Shown: positions 46,142 through 59,102, counted from the first letter of the stretch. The stretch is DNA of 64,000 nucleotides from Dioszegia crocea (GCA_001600615.1 BCKK01000002.1:1208809-1272808), one strand, 5' to 3'. Notes: a model not told the origin generated them from the letters alone. Made by a program: numbers and translations.

Positions 46142-48415
46142 ATGGCCCCTCTACAGTTCCAGCCCATATCTTCACAACCAACAGCCGCCTTCTGGTCAGC
46201 CCTGACCACATTGAAGCTCGACAAACTCAAGCTGGACGACACACAGGTGGACATCACAGCGTGGTTGGAACAAGGGAGAGAGATCAGGGACAAGGAGGCC
46301 AAAGCGGGAGAAGGCGGCAGCGGGGTTGTGGGCGTGGATGGGGTGCTAGGTGTAGGAAGTGCAGCTTTCGGTGAGGATGGAGAGAGGTGAGCTGCATTCA
46401 GCGTCTCCGATGATTGGGAAGGAAGCTCACTTACGCTTAGACCGCCGCCCGGATCCATCCCCATCAAAGGGGTGTTCAAGAACTTCAACACGATAGAAGA
46501 GTTCAAGTCCACCGAGACGAAGAAAGCCCTCTTCGATGCTACAGTTGATACCATCCACAAGTCTTTCGAAGATGAGACGCCGAACCTCAACCCATTCCTG
46601 TTGGTGACTTTTGCGGATCTGAAGAAATACGTGTACCATCACTGGTTTGCTTTTCCGGCTCTCCTTGCCAAGCCAGCATGGGAGTTAGACGGCGAGCTGT
46701 CGGACGTCGAGGAAGAGGTAAGCTCAGAATAACTGACATGTAGACCGTGACTGATCTCAACAGGAGATCAACGAGATCCGCTCCCTTGAAAGCGCTTCAT
46801 CTATTGCCGGCTCCAGCAATGGCATCCTTGTTCGCGGTGTCCAAGGCCAGCGACAGGCAGCACCCATATCGGACGCCAAAGCATTCTTCGCATCTATACC
46901 AGAAGAAGAAGTAAGTCCTGCTTCTGTTCACACTGACACCTAGCGCTACGTAGTCTTTCACGACCCCTCTTCCCTGCCTTCTAACCCAGGATGGCCCCTT
47001 CGAAACATCCTATATTACCTTGCAGAACATCAGCACATTCGACGCATAACCATCATCTGCCTCCGGTCGGGTTCTTCCAGCCGTCAAGGCAGGGCATATC
47101 AACCGGAAGGCGAGATGGAAGGCAAGTCACAAGCGGTGGGATGGGAACGGAACAAGGCTGGGAAGCTCGGCAGCAGGGTAGTGGATTTGGGCTCGGTCCT
47201 AGATCCCGCTAGGTGAGCCAAGGGTCCCATCCTGACTAATGTTCAGACTCGCGGATCAGGCAGTTGACCTAAATCTCAAGCTCATGCGGTGGCGGATCCT
47301 ACCTAGTCTGGACTTGGAGAAGGTGGCCGCTACGAAGTGCTTGCTATTGGGAGCGGGAACACTAGGTTGTTACGTTTCCAGGTGTCTCATGGTACGTTTT
47401 CGCTCGAAAGGGGATGACAAGGCTGATAAATCAGGGTTGGGGCATCCGGAATATTACATTTGTCGATTCTGCCAAAGTATCATTCTCAAATCCGGTCCGA
47501 CAACCACTATTCGAATTTGAAGATTGCCTCAATGGCGGTAAACCAAAAGCGCAATGTGCTGCAGATAGTCTGAAGCGTATTTTCCCCGGTGTAGTAAGTG
47601 TCTGTTACGTATGGCGCTCATGTCAGAATGCCCAAGCGCACTCTTTCCTCATACCCATGCCTGGTCACCCTATCTCTCAGGCATCCGAGAAACAGACCGC
47701 CGAAGAAGTCACGCAACTCGAAGAGCTCATCAAATCGCACGACGCTGTGTTCCTCCTCATGGATTCGCGCGAATCTCGATGGCTCCCCACAGTTATGGCG
47801 GCCAGTGAGGGCAAGATCGTCATCAATGCTGCCCTAGGTTTCGACTCATATCTTGTTATGCGACATGGCGGACCGCCTGCAACAGGCGAAGAGAAGAGGC
47901 TAGGGTGTTACTACTGCAACGACGTAGTTGCGCCCATGGACGTGAGTCTACACAACGCTTGCGCTGACGGGTAGTCTCTCACTGACCGAACATTGGACCA
48001 GATGTGCACCGTGACCCGGCCCGGTATCGCCCCTATTGCGGCTGCTTCCGCTGTCGAGCTCCTCGTCTCCCTCGTCCAACATCCGGCTGGTGTCAATGCT
48101 GCAGCCGATACACCCTCCACGTCCAAACCCACCCCCGAATCCTCCACACCCCTAGGCACGGTGCCCCATCAGATCCGCGGTCAGCTCGCCTCGTGGAAGA
48201 ACGTCCTGGTGGAGGCACCGGCGTTCGACCGATGTACCGGATGCTCAGCTGCAGTGGTGGATGAGTACAGAGCCAGAGGATTCGACATGCTACTCCGAGC
48301 TTTTAACGAGGGAGACTATCTGGAGCATCTGACAGGGCTGGACAGGCTGCAGAAGGAGAGCGAGGAGATGATGGAAGGGAGCGATTGGGACGGGAGCGAG
48401 GATGGGGATTTCTGA
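46142..48415 (+). CDS. ATG7: Autophagy E1-like enzyme Atg7
   Basis: Eight exons (46142-46386, 46441-46717, 46764-46910, 46944-47212, 47247-47391, 47435-47593, 47627-47941, 47975-48415) give 665 residues. Atg7 activates Atg8 and Atg12 for conjugation. The N-terminal domain ([26 protein letters not shown]) binds the E2 enzymes. The C-terminal adenylation domain has [20 protein letters not shown] (ATP-binding), [20 protein letters not shown] and a catalytic cysteine in [11 protein letters not shown] at about Cys530. The last part carries FDRCTGCS and an acidic end. Two introns are just 33 nt (47594-47626, 47942-47974), the shortest clear ones in the window. Confidence 0.96.
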
Positions 48416-48487
48416 CATTGTGTCGTCGAGTGCATAGATCCAGCTTTAATATGTTCCCTTTTACCAACTAGCTCACAAAAAAAAAAA

Positions 48488-48527
48488 GCCCAACAGAACC
48501 CGCCCCGAAGGGAGAGCTCTGTTGGGC
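48488..48527 (-). ncRNA. Hairpin followed by 11-T run (possible pol III transcript end)
   Basis: Arms GCCCAACAGA (48488-48497) and TCTGTTGGGC (48518-48527) pair over 10 bp. On the minus strand the hairpin is directly followed by eleven T, from 48487 down to 48477, which is the form of an RNA polymerase III stop after a stem. No internal A/B boxes or known RNA family were identified, so this is a lead and not a firm gene call. The alternative is a 3'-end signal of ATG7. Confidence 0.3.
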
Positions 48528-48570
48528 AAAGGAAACAAGTGACTAATCACAGAGACAAGAGACTTCATAC

Positions 48571-48609
48571 ACAGGAGACATTGGCACAGGAGAGATCGAG
48601 AACAGGAGA
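48571..48609. repeat. Three-fold ACAGGAGA repeat
   Basis: The 8-mer ACAGGAGA occurs at 48571-48578, 48586-48593 and 48602-48609, with spacing of 15 and 16 bp. On the minus strand these read TCTCCTGT and lie upstream of the hairpin and T-run. Confidence 0.6.
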
Positions 48610-49025
48610 CAAGACAGAAGAGGAAGGGATCTGCGATCTGGGCACGCGGATCGTCGACGCACAATGATTGGGAATGATTAGATTCCCGCACACCCGACTA
48701 GTGGGCAGAGGCCATGTAGGGTAGAGTCATTCCTTGTCAAGTCGTACCGTTTAGGTGTTCAACGTCTGAGTCCCACGACAGACGGGGGTTATTATACTCC
48801 AACCAGGAGTGACCTCTTTTCTCCTTGGTCCGGGAACGCCTTTTTACTCCGCGGCACGGAGAGCTTGAGCTGGCTGGCTGGCAGCCCCCTGCCAGCAGTA
48901 TCGACCGATGCATTTACGTCTTTTCAAACCCGCGTGCAACGGCGAGGCCGATACTACCTGTCAGACATCTTTAAAGTCTTTGCCGTCGACCTTGTCGCCA
49001 CTTTGTACTCCTTGACGGGGGTTAT

Positions 49026-49232
49026 TTGCCGATCTTCTCAAAGTGTTGCGGTAGTCTGAAGAAGACCCTGGCACAGGGCGGTCGTACGAGGGCGCGGATT
49101 GGACCACCATACCCTCCGAATCGAGTGATTGAGGGACCCAGGGTTGTAGTGAAAGACAAGGTGATAGAGACTCTGAGAGTGGGAGGTGGGATGATCTCGA
49201 TGGTCCCGGGGGACTTTGTACATGTGACGTAA
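49026..49232 (+). CDS. Possible exon of a small protein
   Basis: Tentative. An open frame of 68 codons with protein-like composition (KKTLAQGGRTRARIG, PRVVVKDKVIETLRVGGG, MVPGDFVHV) ends at TAA 49230-49232. It has no ATG at its 5' end, so it would need an upstream exon that I cannot place. The PGDFVHV ending recalls S4/KOW-type ends, but this is too weak to name a family. Confidence 0.25.
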   Translation: MPIFSKCCGSLKKTLAQGGRTRARIGPPYPPNRVIEGPRVVVKDKVIETLRVGGGMISMVPGDFVHVT

Positions 49233-49494
49233 ACAGCAAATCTTCCCCGATTTTTCGGGCCACCACAGGCGACCACCTTGTTCGAGCATCTACCACTTGT
49301 TACCATATAGCACACGAGTCCTCTCAGTCCACTTCAAAGAGGCAGCACATAGGAGAGCCTCCGGTGACGCCGAGCTTTGAGCTCTAAGGAATTTGAAAGA
49401 CGGCAGCAAAAATCTGCTCAGATCGACAACGCACGCGACCCACTCAGTGGCGACCGCCCCATCCAGCTATCCTCTCCCTACCGAGTGATCAGCC

Positions 49495-52400
49495 ATGCTG
49501 CCCCGGCGCCTAGTATCGCGGGCATCAGGCCTAGCTGCCTGCTCTTGCAGATGTCACGCTTTCACTTCCAACATTCAGCTCCGACCATCGGCCGTCCGCA
49601 CTCTCACCTCAACCGCATCTCGATGGAAGCCCGCTGCCCAGCTCGCCGAGCCAGAAGCAGACTATGAACCATCCTATTACCATACACCACCACAGCCCCT
49701 ATCCCCACTATCTCTCCTCTCATCTCCATCACTCAGCGATCTACACATCCCTCGGCAAATGATTCAGCTTCCAAATCCTCTACCTTCCGATGTTCATGCG
49801 TCCCCTACCGATCCCCGTTCTGCCCTTTACCCCTCGACAGGCATCCTCGATGCACATTCGATGATATCAGTATGTCTGCGCACGCCTGAGCATGTGCCGC
49901 GAGCATATCAGATCTTCCGGCAATTACTGGAGGAGAACCAGAAAGGCCTGACCAGGATGCCGGATGCGAGTGTCTGGGGAAAGGTCATCGAGGGCGCTGC
50001 GAGGCAAGGTAGAGAGATATCACTCCGGGAAAACGTCAAGAGCACAATGTGGAGGCGGAGGGCTCTGGAGCTGGTCGATCGATGGGAAACGCATCATCGG
50101 ACTAGAGGCCTGTCGGTTCTGGCTGGCGGAAATGACGATGGGATAAAGGTGTATCAGGGATGGTTTGCGGGTACCGTCAGGTGAGTAGGAAGCGAAGGGG
50201 AGGATGAGTAAGGTACAAACTGATCGGGCAGCTCGGGTTCACCCATCGATGCGCTATTACCTTACCTGGAGAACAGGGCTATCGATGTCGAAGCTCTGCT
50301 CGCTGCCATTCCGATTTCGGATATGCCACTAGCGTATGAAGCCTTATCGCAATTAGCGACTAGGCATAATCTACCGCATGTTTTGGAGGCGGTATCGCTA
50401 CATAGAGGTACGGAGAAGGAACGGCGAGAATATGTGGCGAGAGAAGTCGTCGAGGAGGTCAAGCCGGTCCTGGATGTGAGTCGCCATTGTCGTAACAGCT
50501 AGCAAGCCGCTGACGTCCAAGTCTGCCGGGAAGAATATCCTACGCAGGCTCTCGGAGACCAAATCTAGCCAGAAATCGGAAGATGGAGAGGAAATCGAAG
50601 CACCCCCAGCCCAAGCTCGATTCGCAGTGTCGAACTTGCGCAACACGCTTGCCGAACTTGGTAAAGCCTCCAGTCCGCGAGAACGGCAGATGAACCTGGA
50701 GCAAGCCTCGTACGACGCCGCAGCGAAAGAGATGGAACGTTCGCACGAAATGGTTGCCAAGGGGAAGCGATCGGGGCCGGTATCCGATGATGCCGTCTTG
50801 CACCGCCAGCAACTCCAGAGCTGGATGCATGAGTGGCTGGGCGCACTGAAAGAACAACTGGCGGAAGACGTTGCCATTATGACGAAGAACTTAAAAGATA
50901 AAAAGAACGCCGAGAGTCACCAGATTTACACGAATGGAAGCACGGGAATGAAGGAGGATGTCCTGGCGATATATCTCACTCAACTCCCCGTCGACAAGCT
51001 CGCACTCATCACCATCATCGAGGTCATGCGACAGGCTGGCAGTCACGGGGTGTCTGATGGCATGAAGGCGCTGAGGGGAATGCTGGCGGTGGGGAAGGCG
51101 ATAGAGACGGAGTATAGGGCCGAGACAATCAAGAATATCGCTGGGGTGGACTCAACCCACTGGCTGCGGACTTTGGATCCCCAGACGCAAAAGCCAAATC
51201 GGAAGTTGGTGGGCGCTGTATGGAAGAAATTGGGGAAACAATTGCAGTCGGGAGGAGAAAATGGGTCGGGGATGGATAAGGAGATGGAAGCCGATCTGCG
51301 GGTTGGCTACCAGGCTCCGTGGTCGCAGATGACGCATATTGGGCTGGGAAGCCATCTCATTATGACACTACTGGGGGTAGCAAAGGTGTCTAGAACGGCG
51401 GTGGACAAGGAGACGGGAGAGAGAATGTGAGTTGACTTTGTGTATGGCGCTGATGGTCAGGGTCGAGCAGCAGCCTGCATTTACCCACGGCTACGACTAC
51501 GTGCGAGGGAAGAAACTCGGCGTCATCCGTCTGAACCCCGTCGTCGCCAGTCGACTGTCGAAAGACACTATCGGCGTCATGATCCACCCCAAACACCTGC
51601 CCATGCTTGTCGAACCCCGCCCCTGGCGAAGTGACGAGGAGGGCGGATACCTGTACCACCACGTCCCCGTCATGCGTTACAAGGAGTCAGCGGAGCAAAG
51701 GACGTATCTCCAAGCAGCATCGCGGGCGAAGCACATGGAGGCGGTCTTCCACGGTCTCGACGTGCTGTCTTCTACACCCTGGGCCATCAACCGGAACGTG
51801 TTCAACGTCGTGCTTGATGCTTGGAACAAGGGCGACGCCATTGCCGATATCCCGGCTAGTGACGACAAGGCAGTGTACGACTTGCCACCTCGGGACGAAT
51901 CTGGCGACCCGCAAAAACGGGCGGTATACGTCGAAAAGGCGAAAGCCGCCCTTGCCCAGTCCAAGAAGGACCACAACGAGCGGTGCAAATTCAATTACAA
52001 TCTCGAGATTGCACGAGCATACCTCAACGACACATTCTACCTGCCCCACTCTATGGACTTTAGAGGCCGCGCATACCCCATCCCGCCTCATCTTTCCCCG
52101 GTCGGAGACGATCTCTGCCGTGGTCTTCTCACATTTGGCGAGAAGAAACCACTGGGCAAAACCGGTCTCAAATGGCTGCAGATCCAATTGGCGAATGTTT
52201 ACGGGTTCGACAAGGCGTCATTCGACGAACGAGCACGGTTCGCTCAAGATCGTGAGGCGGAGATCTTTGATTCGGCCGATCGGCCATTAGACGGCAACAG
52301 ATGGTGGTTGAAGGCGGAAGATCCATGGCAGTGTCTAGCGACTTGCATGGACCTCGCTGCGGCTCTGCGATCACCCAACCCAGAGCTGTACGAGTCTTCT

Positions 52401-53843
52401 TTGCCGGTCCATCAGGATGGGACGTGTAATGGGATGCAGCACTATGCGGCATTGGGCGGAGATGTCAGAGGAGCCAAGGCGGTGAACCTCGAGAATGGGG
52501 ACAGGCCGGCGGATATCTATACGGGAGTGGCGGATGTTGTCAACAAGGTCATTGCGCAGGATCAGGCGGAAGGACATGTGGTGGCCCAGCTCATCAAGGG
52601 GCCTTTAGGGAGGAAAGTTGTCAAACAGACTGTCATGACGACTGTATACGGTGAGTCGACTGATTTATGGCAAGTAGCTGCGGCTGACTTCTAGGTGTGA
52701 CATTCATTGGAGCACGAGATCAGATCGCCCGACAATTACAAGCTCGAGGCGATATAGCCCCCGAACAGATCTTTGTCGTTTCGGGCTATATCGCCAAGAC
52801 GGTCCTATCCTGCATCGGCGACATCTTCTCTGGCGCCAAGGACATTATGGACTGGCTCACCACCTCTGCTCGTCTCATCGCCCGCTCGATTCCTCCTGAG
52901 CGCGTCGAAGAATCCGTCCAGGCGTTAAAACCCTACGGCGCCAAGACTCCGAAATCACGACTGGAGAAGGAGCTCATGACTTCTGTGGTATGGACGACGC
53001 CACTCGGTCTGCCGGTGGTCCAGCCATATCGTAAAGCGGCCAAGAAACAGGTCATGACTGCTCTTCAGTCGGTGTACATCTCCGATCCAAATGCGCCATC
53101 GGAGGTTTCGCCGCAGAAACAGGCTACTGCATTCCCTCCCAATTTCATCCATTCCCTCGATGCTACCCACATGCTGTTGACTGCCACCAAGTGCAAGGTC
53201 AGTTGTTTCAATGAACGTGTGAACATCCAGCTGATCATGACAGCAAGCAAATATCACTTTTGCCTCAGTCCACGACTCGTACTGGACCCACGCATCCTCA
53301 GTCGAACCGATGTCAGAACTCATTCGCGAGATGTTCATCAAGCTCCACACGCAGGACATCGTTGGTCAACTCCGCTCAGAGTTCCTGGATCGATACGGTG
53401 ACTACCGCATACCCGTCAAGAGCGCCCGAGCAATCTCGCTATCGGTTGCTACGAAGCGTTCCAAAGACGTCGCACGGCGGAAACAGATCGCTTCGCTGTT
53501 GGGCGAGGACATGCACTCGCCCTTGGTGACGGCGGCAGCGGACGGAGCGGAGACTGATGTTCTCTCGGCTCTTTCGGACCCTACCTCGGTCGAGGCGGAC
53601 GAGGCGGATCTCGAGGATGGACCAGCACCGAGTATGCGGGGGAAATCGACGGCGGCGGATGGTCTGGCATTGAGCGCGGCGGATCTCGCGTCGTTAAGAA
53701 CGAAGCGAGGGGTGGACGCTGTACCTGAGGAAGAGCTGGAAGATCAGCGCTTCGTCAGATTCAAGGACGTCCTACCGCCTGCGCCAGCCCGAGGCTCGTT
53801 TGATGTTTCGCGCATCAAAGATTCGGCGTACTTCTTCTCGTAG
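49495..53843 (+). CDS. RPO41: Mitochondrial DNA-directed RNA polymerase
   Basis: Six exons (49495-50180, 50232-50475, 50522-51426, 51461-52650, 52695-53197, 53244-53843) give 1375 residues. This is the single-subunit T7-like polymerase that transcribes mitochondrial DNA. The N-terminus (MLPRRLVSRASGL, ending near RTLTSTASRW) is a basic mitochondrial presequence. An N-terminal helical extension precedes the polymerase core: YLPHSMDFRGRAYPIPPHLS, the palm motif HQDGTCNGMQHYAAL with a catalytic Asp, RKVVKQTVMTTVYGVTFIGA (fingers Lys/Tyr), and SVHDSYWTHA with the second catalytic Asp. The C-terminal 120 residues (from about 1250) are an acidic, low-complexity extension before a final RFVRFKDVLPPAPARG block. 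The intron at 51427-51460 is 34 nt. Confidence 0.97.
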
Positions 53844-54201
53844 CATCGCGGCTTTTAGATCTTTCGGATTCTCCTACCTCGTATTGTTTGTATAACCTTC
53901 TTTCAGATAGAGACCCTCGACCCAACTCAGACCCTACCGCATAGAATAGCTGTACTTCCTACATATCTGTATATTACATATCTCGCGATTGTCAGTCTAG
54001 CATCACCACTTAAATGCATCTCCAGCGAGGTCATAATGTCAAGCAGAATACAAGATAGTCTATGATACAGTGGCCTAACCTTCAAGCTTCAAGCTTCACG
54101 TGCCCTCGATATGCACTCCCAGATCTCGAGCCCCCATCAGATAATTTGACCCAGATGATTGGGCGTAATAGATCACCTTCTCCACAACTCCGACCATTGC
54201 G
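53844..54201. other. Intergenic, convergent 3' ends of RPO41 and STE11
   Basis: No gene supported; holds both 3' untranslated regions. Confidence 0.45.
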
Positions 54202-57200
54202 CTACGCTTTCGTCCCCATCATCGCCATCCCCCTCTGCGCTCCTGCATGCACCGCCGCCATACTCGCCTGTGCCTCTACTTCGCTAACGAAGACAGCCTC
54301 AGGTGGAACAGTCAAGAAGTCGCACTTTAGCAGCTCGAGCGCCGTAGGACGCTTTGTATGATCGATCTCAAATGTACACTTGAGCATATCGGCGGCCTGA
54401 GGGGAGATATCGGACGGGATAGCGGGGCGTATAGCTTGCCCGATCTATACAGATCAGCATGAGCCCATTCAATCTATACAAATGCACGAACTCTGAAGAG
54501 CGCCTGCATCTGGGTAAGATCAGACCACGGGTGTGTCCCCGTCAACATCTCGACGACGAGACAGCCCACACTCCAGATATCGGCACTGGACGTATAGCTC
54601 GTCTGCTTGACAATCTCCGGCGCCATCCAGAAGACTGATCCTTGCAATGACGGTCGACTCGCTCCTATCCCTTGCAGTAAATCTAACCCCATCAGCCAAG
54701 TGAAACACCCATGGGACCGCAAACTTACTACTTTCGACCTTTTTGCTAATCCCGAAATCTGAAATCTTGATCCCACCCTTATTATCAACCAAAATGTTCG
54801 CGCCCTTGATGTCTCGATGAATGATCTCGCGCTCGTGAAGGTAGTTTAAGCCAGTAAGGATTTGCCGAACAAAGGTCCGAACCAGCTCTTCTTCGAATCG
54901 TCCATAGTTGTTCAGGAGGGCAGTGATCGAGCCTCCAGGAACGTATTCGAGGAAAATGTTCAGGTGTGTACCGTCAGTCGAGGAGTCTGAAGCAGTCAGC
55001 CGTCTGACCGTATGTCATGATGAGAGCGACTCACCTAAGTACTGTACGATATTCTCATGCTGCAGCTCTTTCAAAAGCTCAATCTCCCTTTCGAGCGCCT
55101 CAATCATGCCCCTCTTGCGCTCGACATTCTTTCCAGATCCCAATTCCACCTGCTTGACGGCCATGAGCAGACCTGACTGTGCGTCCATGCCGAGGTAGAC
55201 TGAGCCAAACGATCCAGCACCGATAAGAGCGCCCTTGATCCATTTGATGATTCGTCCAGCTTTACAATCAGTTCTGAAACTGCCCCGATCAGCGAAGAGA
55301 CTTACAGCCTGTAGATGTATACGCCTTGCCGTGCTCGTCTTCTCCCGCATCGACCTCATCCTCATCATCACTGTCTTCCTCGTCCTCATCACTAGAATCT
55401 TCTTCGTCACTATCGTCCTCGCTATCATCCGCCTCGCCACTTTCACCCTCATCAACAGGCACATCCGCGCTCATACTGATCGCCTGGGGCGGCGCGAGGA
55501 TAGCCGTACCAACGACCGCCGGTTCATTCTCCTCTTCATCGCTCGTCTCGTCAAAGCTGATAGTGGATGCCCGCCGATTCTCCACCTCGGCCGTGATCTC
55601 ATCAACAGTGAGCATTGACGCCGTATCAGACTTGTCCCGATTGCGTCGCAATTGCGACAGCGTTGACATTCGCGACCGTGCAGAACTGGCAGAATTGCGT
55701 CTATTCTTCAGGGCAATAGATTTTGGTCGAGCAGGGGAAGTGTTGGCGCTAGCAGCGGTGCTCTCACCCGATGTCGATCGAGAGTACGCCTGTAGCGAAT
55801 CTGACAGACTCTCGTTGAACGCTTCAAAGGCAGGCAGGAGCGGAGGTCTGTCAGAGTCTCCACCTGAGCTGGCCGATGTGTCACCGTCAATGGTCGGACG
55901 GCGGATACTGCCAGTATCATCCGACACGCTCATCCGTGGTACGCCGGGTCTCCCGCTCTGAAGTCTCTCGATATCGCCTCCCTCATCCGCACCCTCCCCC
56001 TCTTCTGGGATAGCACTCGCGCTCGGCGGACTCGTCATTGTCATCCGACTCGTGGGCCGGCGGCGCGGCGGACTCGGTCTAGCTGAGGGGGCAAAGTCAA
56101 ATGAGTCGCGCCCGCTCATCACGCTAGGAGCAATACTGCCCCGCTTGGCGCCATAGATCGACTGTCTGTGTACGCTTTTTCGCGCAGTCTTCTCGAGTTC
56201 CTTCTTCTTTGCAGAGGGGAAATAATCAGCGAGATGATTCGAGATGAGCTCGGAGGCGGGTCGGTGGCCGAAGAAGTTGTACATCTTCTTCCGACTGGCA
56301 GGCAGGAAACTGCCCGAACCTGGAGAGCGAGTTGGCGCTGATGGAGATGGGGGATCGGCGAGGGCAACGCCAAGGCCGGACATGACAGAGACCATGCTCG
56401 CGCGATTGGTGTTGGCGCTGCCGGCTCGTTTCGTCCGCGTCGGAGTAAGCAGCAGGGCACTGGGCGACTGGGCTTGGGTAATACCGAGCCGAGGCCCGCC
56501 AAAGTACGTAGGGGAAGTAGGGGAGAGTGGAGGGGGAGGCTGTTCGCCGAAGAAGTCGGTCATGTTTTTGCGATTGCCAAATTTCCTCGAGCGACGAAGA
56601 ACTAGACCGAGCTGCTTTTGGGACAAGTCATCGTGCTGTGAAAGGCAGATTCGCAGGAGTGAAGCCTCTGATAGCGGTTTGCCTTCACTAATCAGCGATG
56701 TTCTTGTTCTAGGTCAATCGACTTACTAGAGGAGGCTGAATCTTCCCTGTACACGCCCCAACCATCCACCTCCAACCTCTCTCCTTCTTCATCGCTCTCT
56801 GTGTCGGTATTGACATTCCCCGTATTCCACTTCCCAAACTTCTTCAGCACCAACTCTAGCACCTCAACCCCGCTCACACAATTAGTGACATTTACCGTCC
56901 TCGATGTCCCGTCTTCGGAGTTGATGAACTTCACCAACTTTTTGCGGAGATCCACCAGGGCGGGAGCACCTCCCCCTGAGGTGGCCGAAGCAGATGAAGC
57001 GGAATTTTGGCGGGCGGGCATGGGAGAAGGGACTCCACCACTGGTTGCGAATCCGGATGAATGCGGACCTGGACCGATCGGATATCCACCCGTCTGGCTG
57101 CGATGCGGTCCAGAGTGATGTTCCCCGCTTCGGTGGGACTGCTCTCGTTCCTTCGGAGGAGAGATTTCTTTGGGATCCCGAGTAGCAGCAAAAGGATGCA

Positions 57201-58674
57201 CTGCCATCTGGGGTTGTCGACTCCCGCCAGTAATGGCTGAGAACTTTGACTTGACCGGGCTAGCCTGTTTTTGGGGCGTGGACCCGAGGGTGCCAGATGC
57301 AGAGGGGTTCTTCCGGATGACTGCGGCGTCTCGCAAGGCTGATACCGAAGGCTGAGCGTGGCCCGCCCCAACCCGACGATCCGATACCGATGGAGAGGGT
57401 CCTTTGTTGTTTCCTGACTGGTAGCTCGGCATTGGAGTAGGGGTACCTGCATGCTGCCGGGCGTACTCGGCCGCCGAGCTGGAAGATGCTGCTGCGGGAG
57501 GTGGAGGAAGAGGACGGTCCATGAAGTTCGCTGGATCATTGCTGGGACTCGGGGACCGCCGACCCGTATCTCGTGGTGGCGGTGCCCTGAGGTTCATGTT
57601 GGAGGCGTGGGTTTGACTGCGGCTGTTGGAAGAGGAGTGGAGGACAGCGGGGGTGATTGTAGCACTCGAGCTAGTCTGGCTGGAGATGGATGGTCGCTGA
57701 AGTGACCCGGGGTATTGCTGCCCTTGCGTTGTTGGTCGGGGCGTGGTAGCGCGTTGTGTCGACGCAGATACCGGGACATCATATATCGATGCCGCGCTCA
57801 CGGCCGATACAGGAACTGTCGTAGTCCCGTTGCCGCCCGGATGGCTGTAGGAGAGCGAAGGGGCATGTCCTCGGCTACTACTCTGCAAGTCCAAAGGAGG
57901 CGGTCGAGAAGTCCCAGCGCGCCTTGCGCTCAGACTTCGGTCCACCATGCCTCGCCTGTCCCCCATGCTTGACTGACTCCCTGCATGGCTCAGACTCCGC
58001 TCGTGGCCAGTTCTCACAAGCCCATGTCCACCTGCCACTACGCCGCTTACTCCCATACCGCTTGCTGCCCCGTTGCTAGGTGCAAATCCCGCCCCATTCG
58101 TCCAATCTGGACTGGGCGTAGCCGTCCCGTTCAGCCTTAACTCGACCACAGATCTCCCCATCCCCGCGACCACATTGACGTTGCCCGCCACTCGTTTGCG
58201 CAGATCTTTGATTCCACTGAGCAGCTTTACTCTCTCTCCAACCTTCACCACGCCCATCTCCTTTAGACTCGCCATATCCAGATCCAGGAGGACCCGTCCG
58301 TCGATGTCATTCCGAAGGAAGGCATCGTAGTAATGACCACATTTGTGAAGTGTGAGGAATTGGTGGACCTGTTCCCCCGTCCAGCCTTCGATATACCTAG
58401 AAAATGATACTCCGGCTGGTGGGTGAAGGAGGGGTGGTGTAGCGGCTCGATGAGATGGGGAACGTGAGGTCGATGCGAGAGTAGATGTTGATGCTAGCAG
58501 ATCTACTGAGCGATTCGCGTATGGATGAGGATGAGCACGCGGCACAGGGGGGGGACCGTTCGGATAAGTGGAAAAGTAGGGTGAAGTGGGTGTGGTAGTG
58601 TGATCTGAGGATGAGTTGGTTGGGGAATGAAGGGACCTTTGGACGGGGTGAGGGCGAAGTGAGGAGCCGGACAT
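54202..58674 (-). CDS. STE11: MAP kinase kinase kinase, Ste11 type
   Basis: Six exons (58674-56727, 56667-55306, 55259-55035, 54986-54729, 54682-54492, 54444-54202) give 1408 residues. A SAM domain lies at about 92-157 ([22 protein letters not shown]), for oligomerisation with Ste50-type partners. A Ras-binding-like domain follows at about 568-640 ([25 protein letters not shown]). The kinase domain at about 1108-1390 has [55 protein letters not shown] and [14 protein letters not shown]. This order matches Ste11/Byr2, which act above MAPKK in pheromone, filamentation and osmotic pathways. Between them is long Ser/Pro-rich and acidic sequence. The intron at 54445-54491 has a GTTCGT donor. Confidence 0.93.
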
Positions 58675-59102
58675 ATTGCTCGAGCTGTGTCTGATGGATT
58701 TTCGAGCGGGTTGTAAGGACGACCTTAGCGGAGAGGCGTCAAATCTGCCCTGATGCCTTGAGCCATGATCCCCATGTGATTGCGGATGAATGTGTTAGCT
58801 GACTGAGAACAATGATGGACAAGCTAAGGCTTCCCTTTCTGTGCCTGAACGTTCCTGAACGCGTGCTGTGAAACCGCTCTAGATGCCTCTTTGGGCAATT
58901 CACAATCACACCTCAGTGTAATGGGCCAGCATATGATGTGAGTTCTGGTGGAGGCCCTCGCGCGAAGATAGATCAGGCTTGGCCGGCACTGTGTGTGAGA
59001 CCGTACAGAGTGAACAAACGTCAGAGCATACTTGTACATGGACTCGAATCGCTATGTCACTCCCCCACCTCTGCCGATTCCATCACAGCCCTGACTTCCC
59101 GC
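58675..59102. other. Intergenic: ETFA 3' region and STE11 promoter
   Basis: No gene supported between the two minus-strand genes. Confidence 0.4.

Larger units (their letters stand above)
48416..49494. other. Intergenic region with hairpin and short repeats
   Basis: About 1.1 kb between ATG7 and RPO41, both plus-strand. It holds an 11-A run at 48477-48487, a hairpin at 48488-48527, a three-fold ACAGGAGA repeat at 48571-48609 and a possible small open frame at 49026-49232. No known RNA gene was recognised. Confidence 0.5.
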
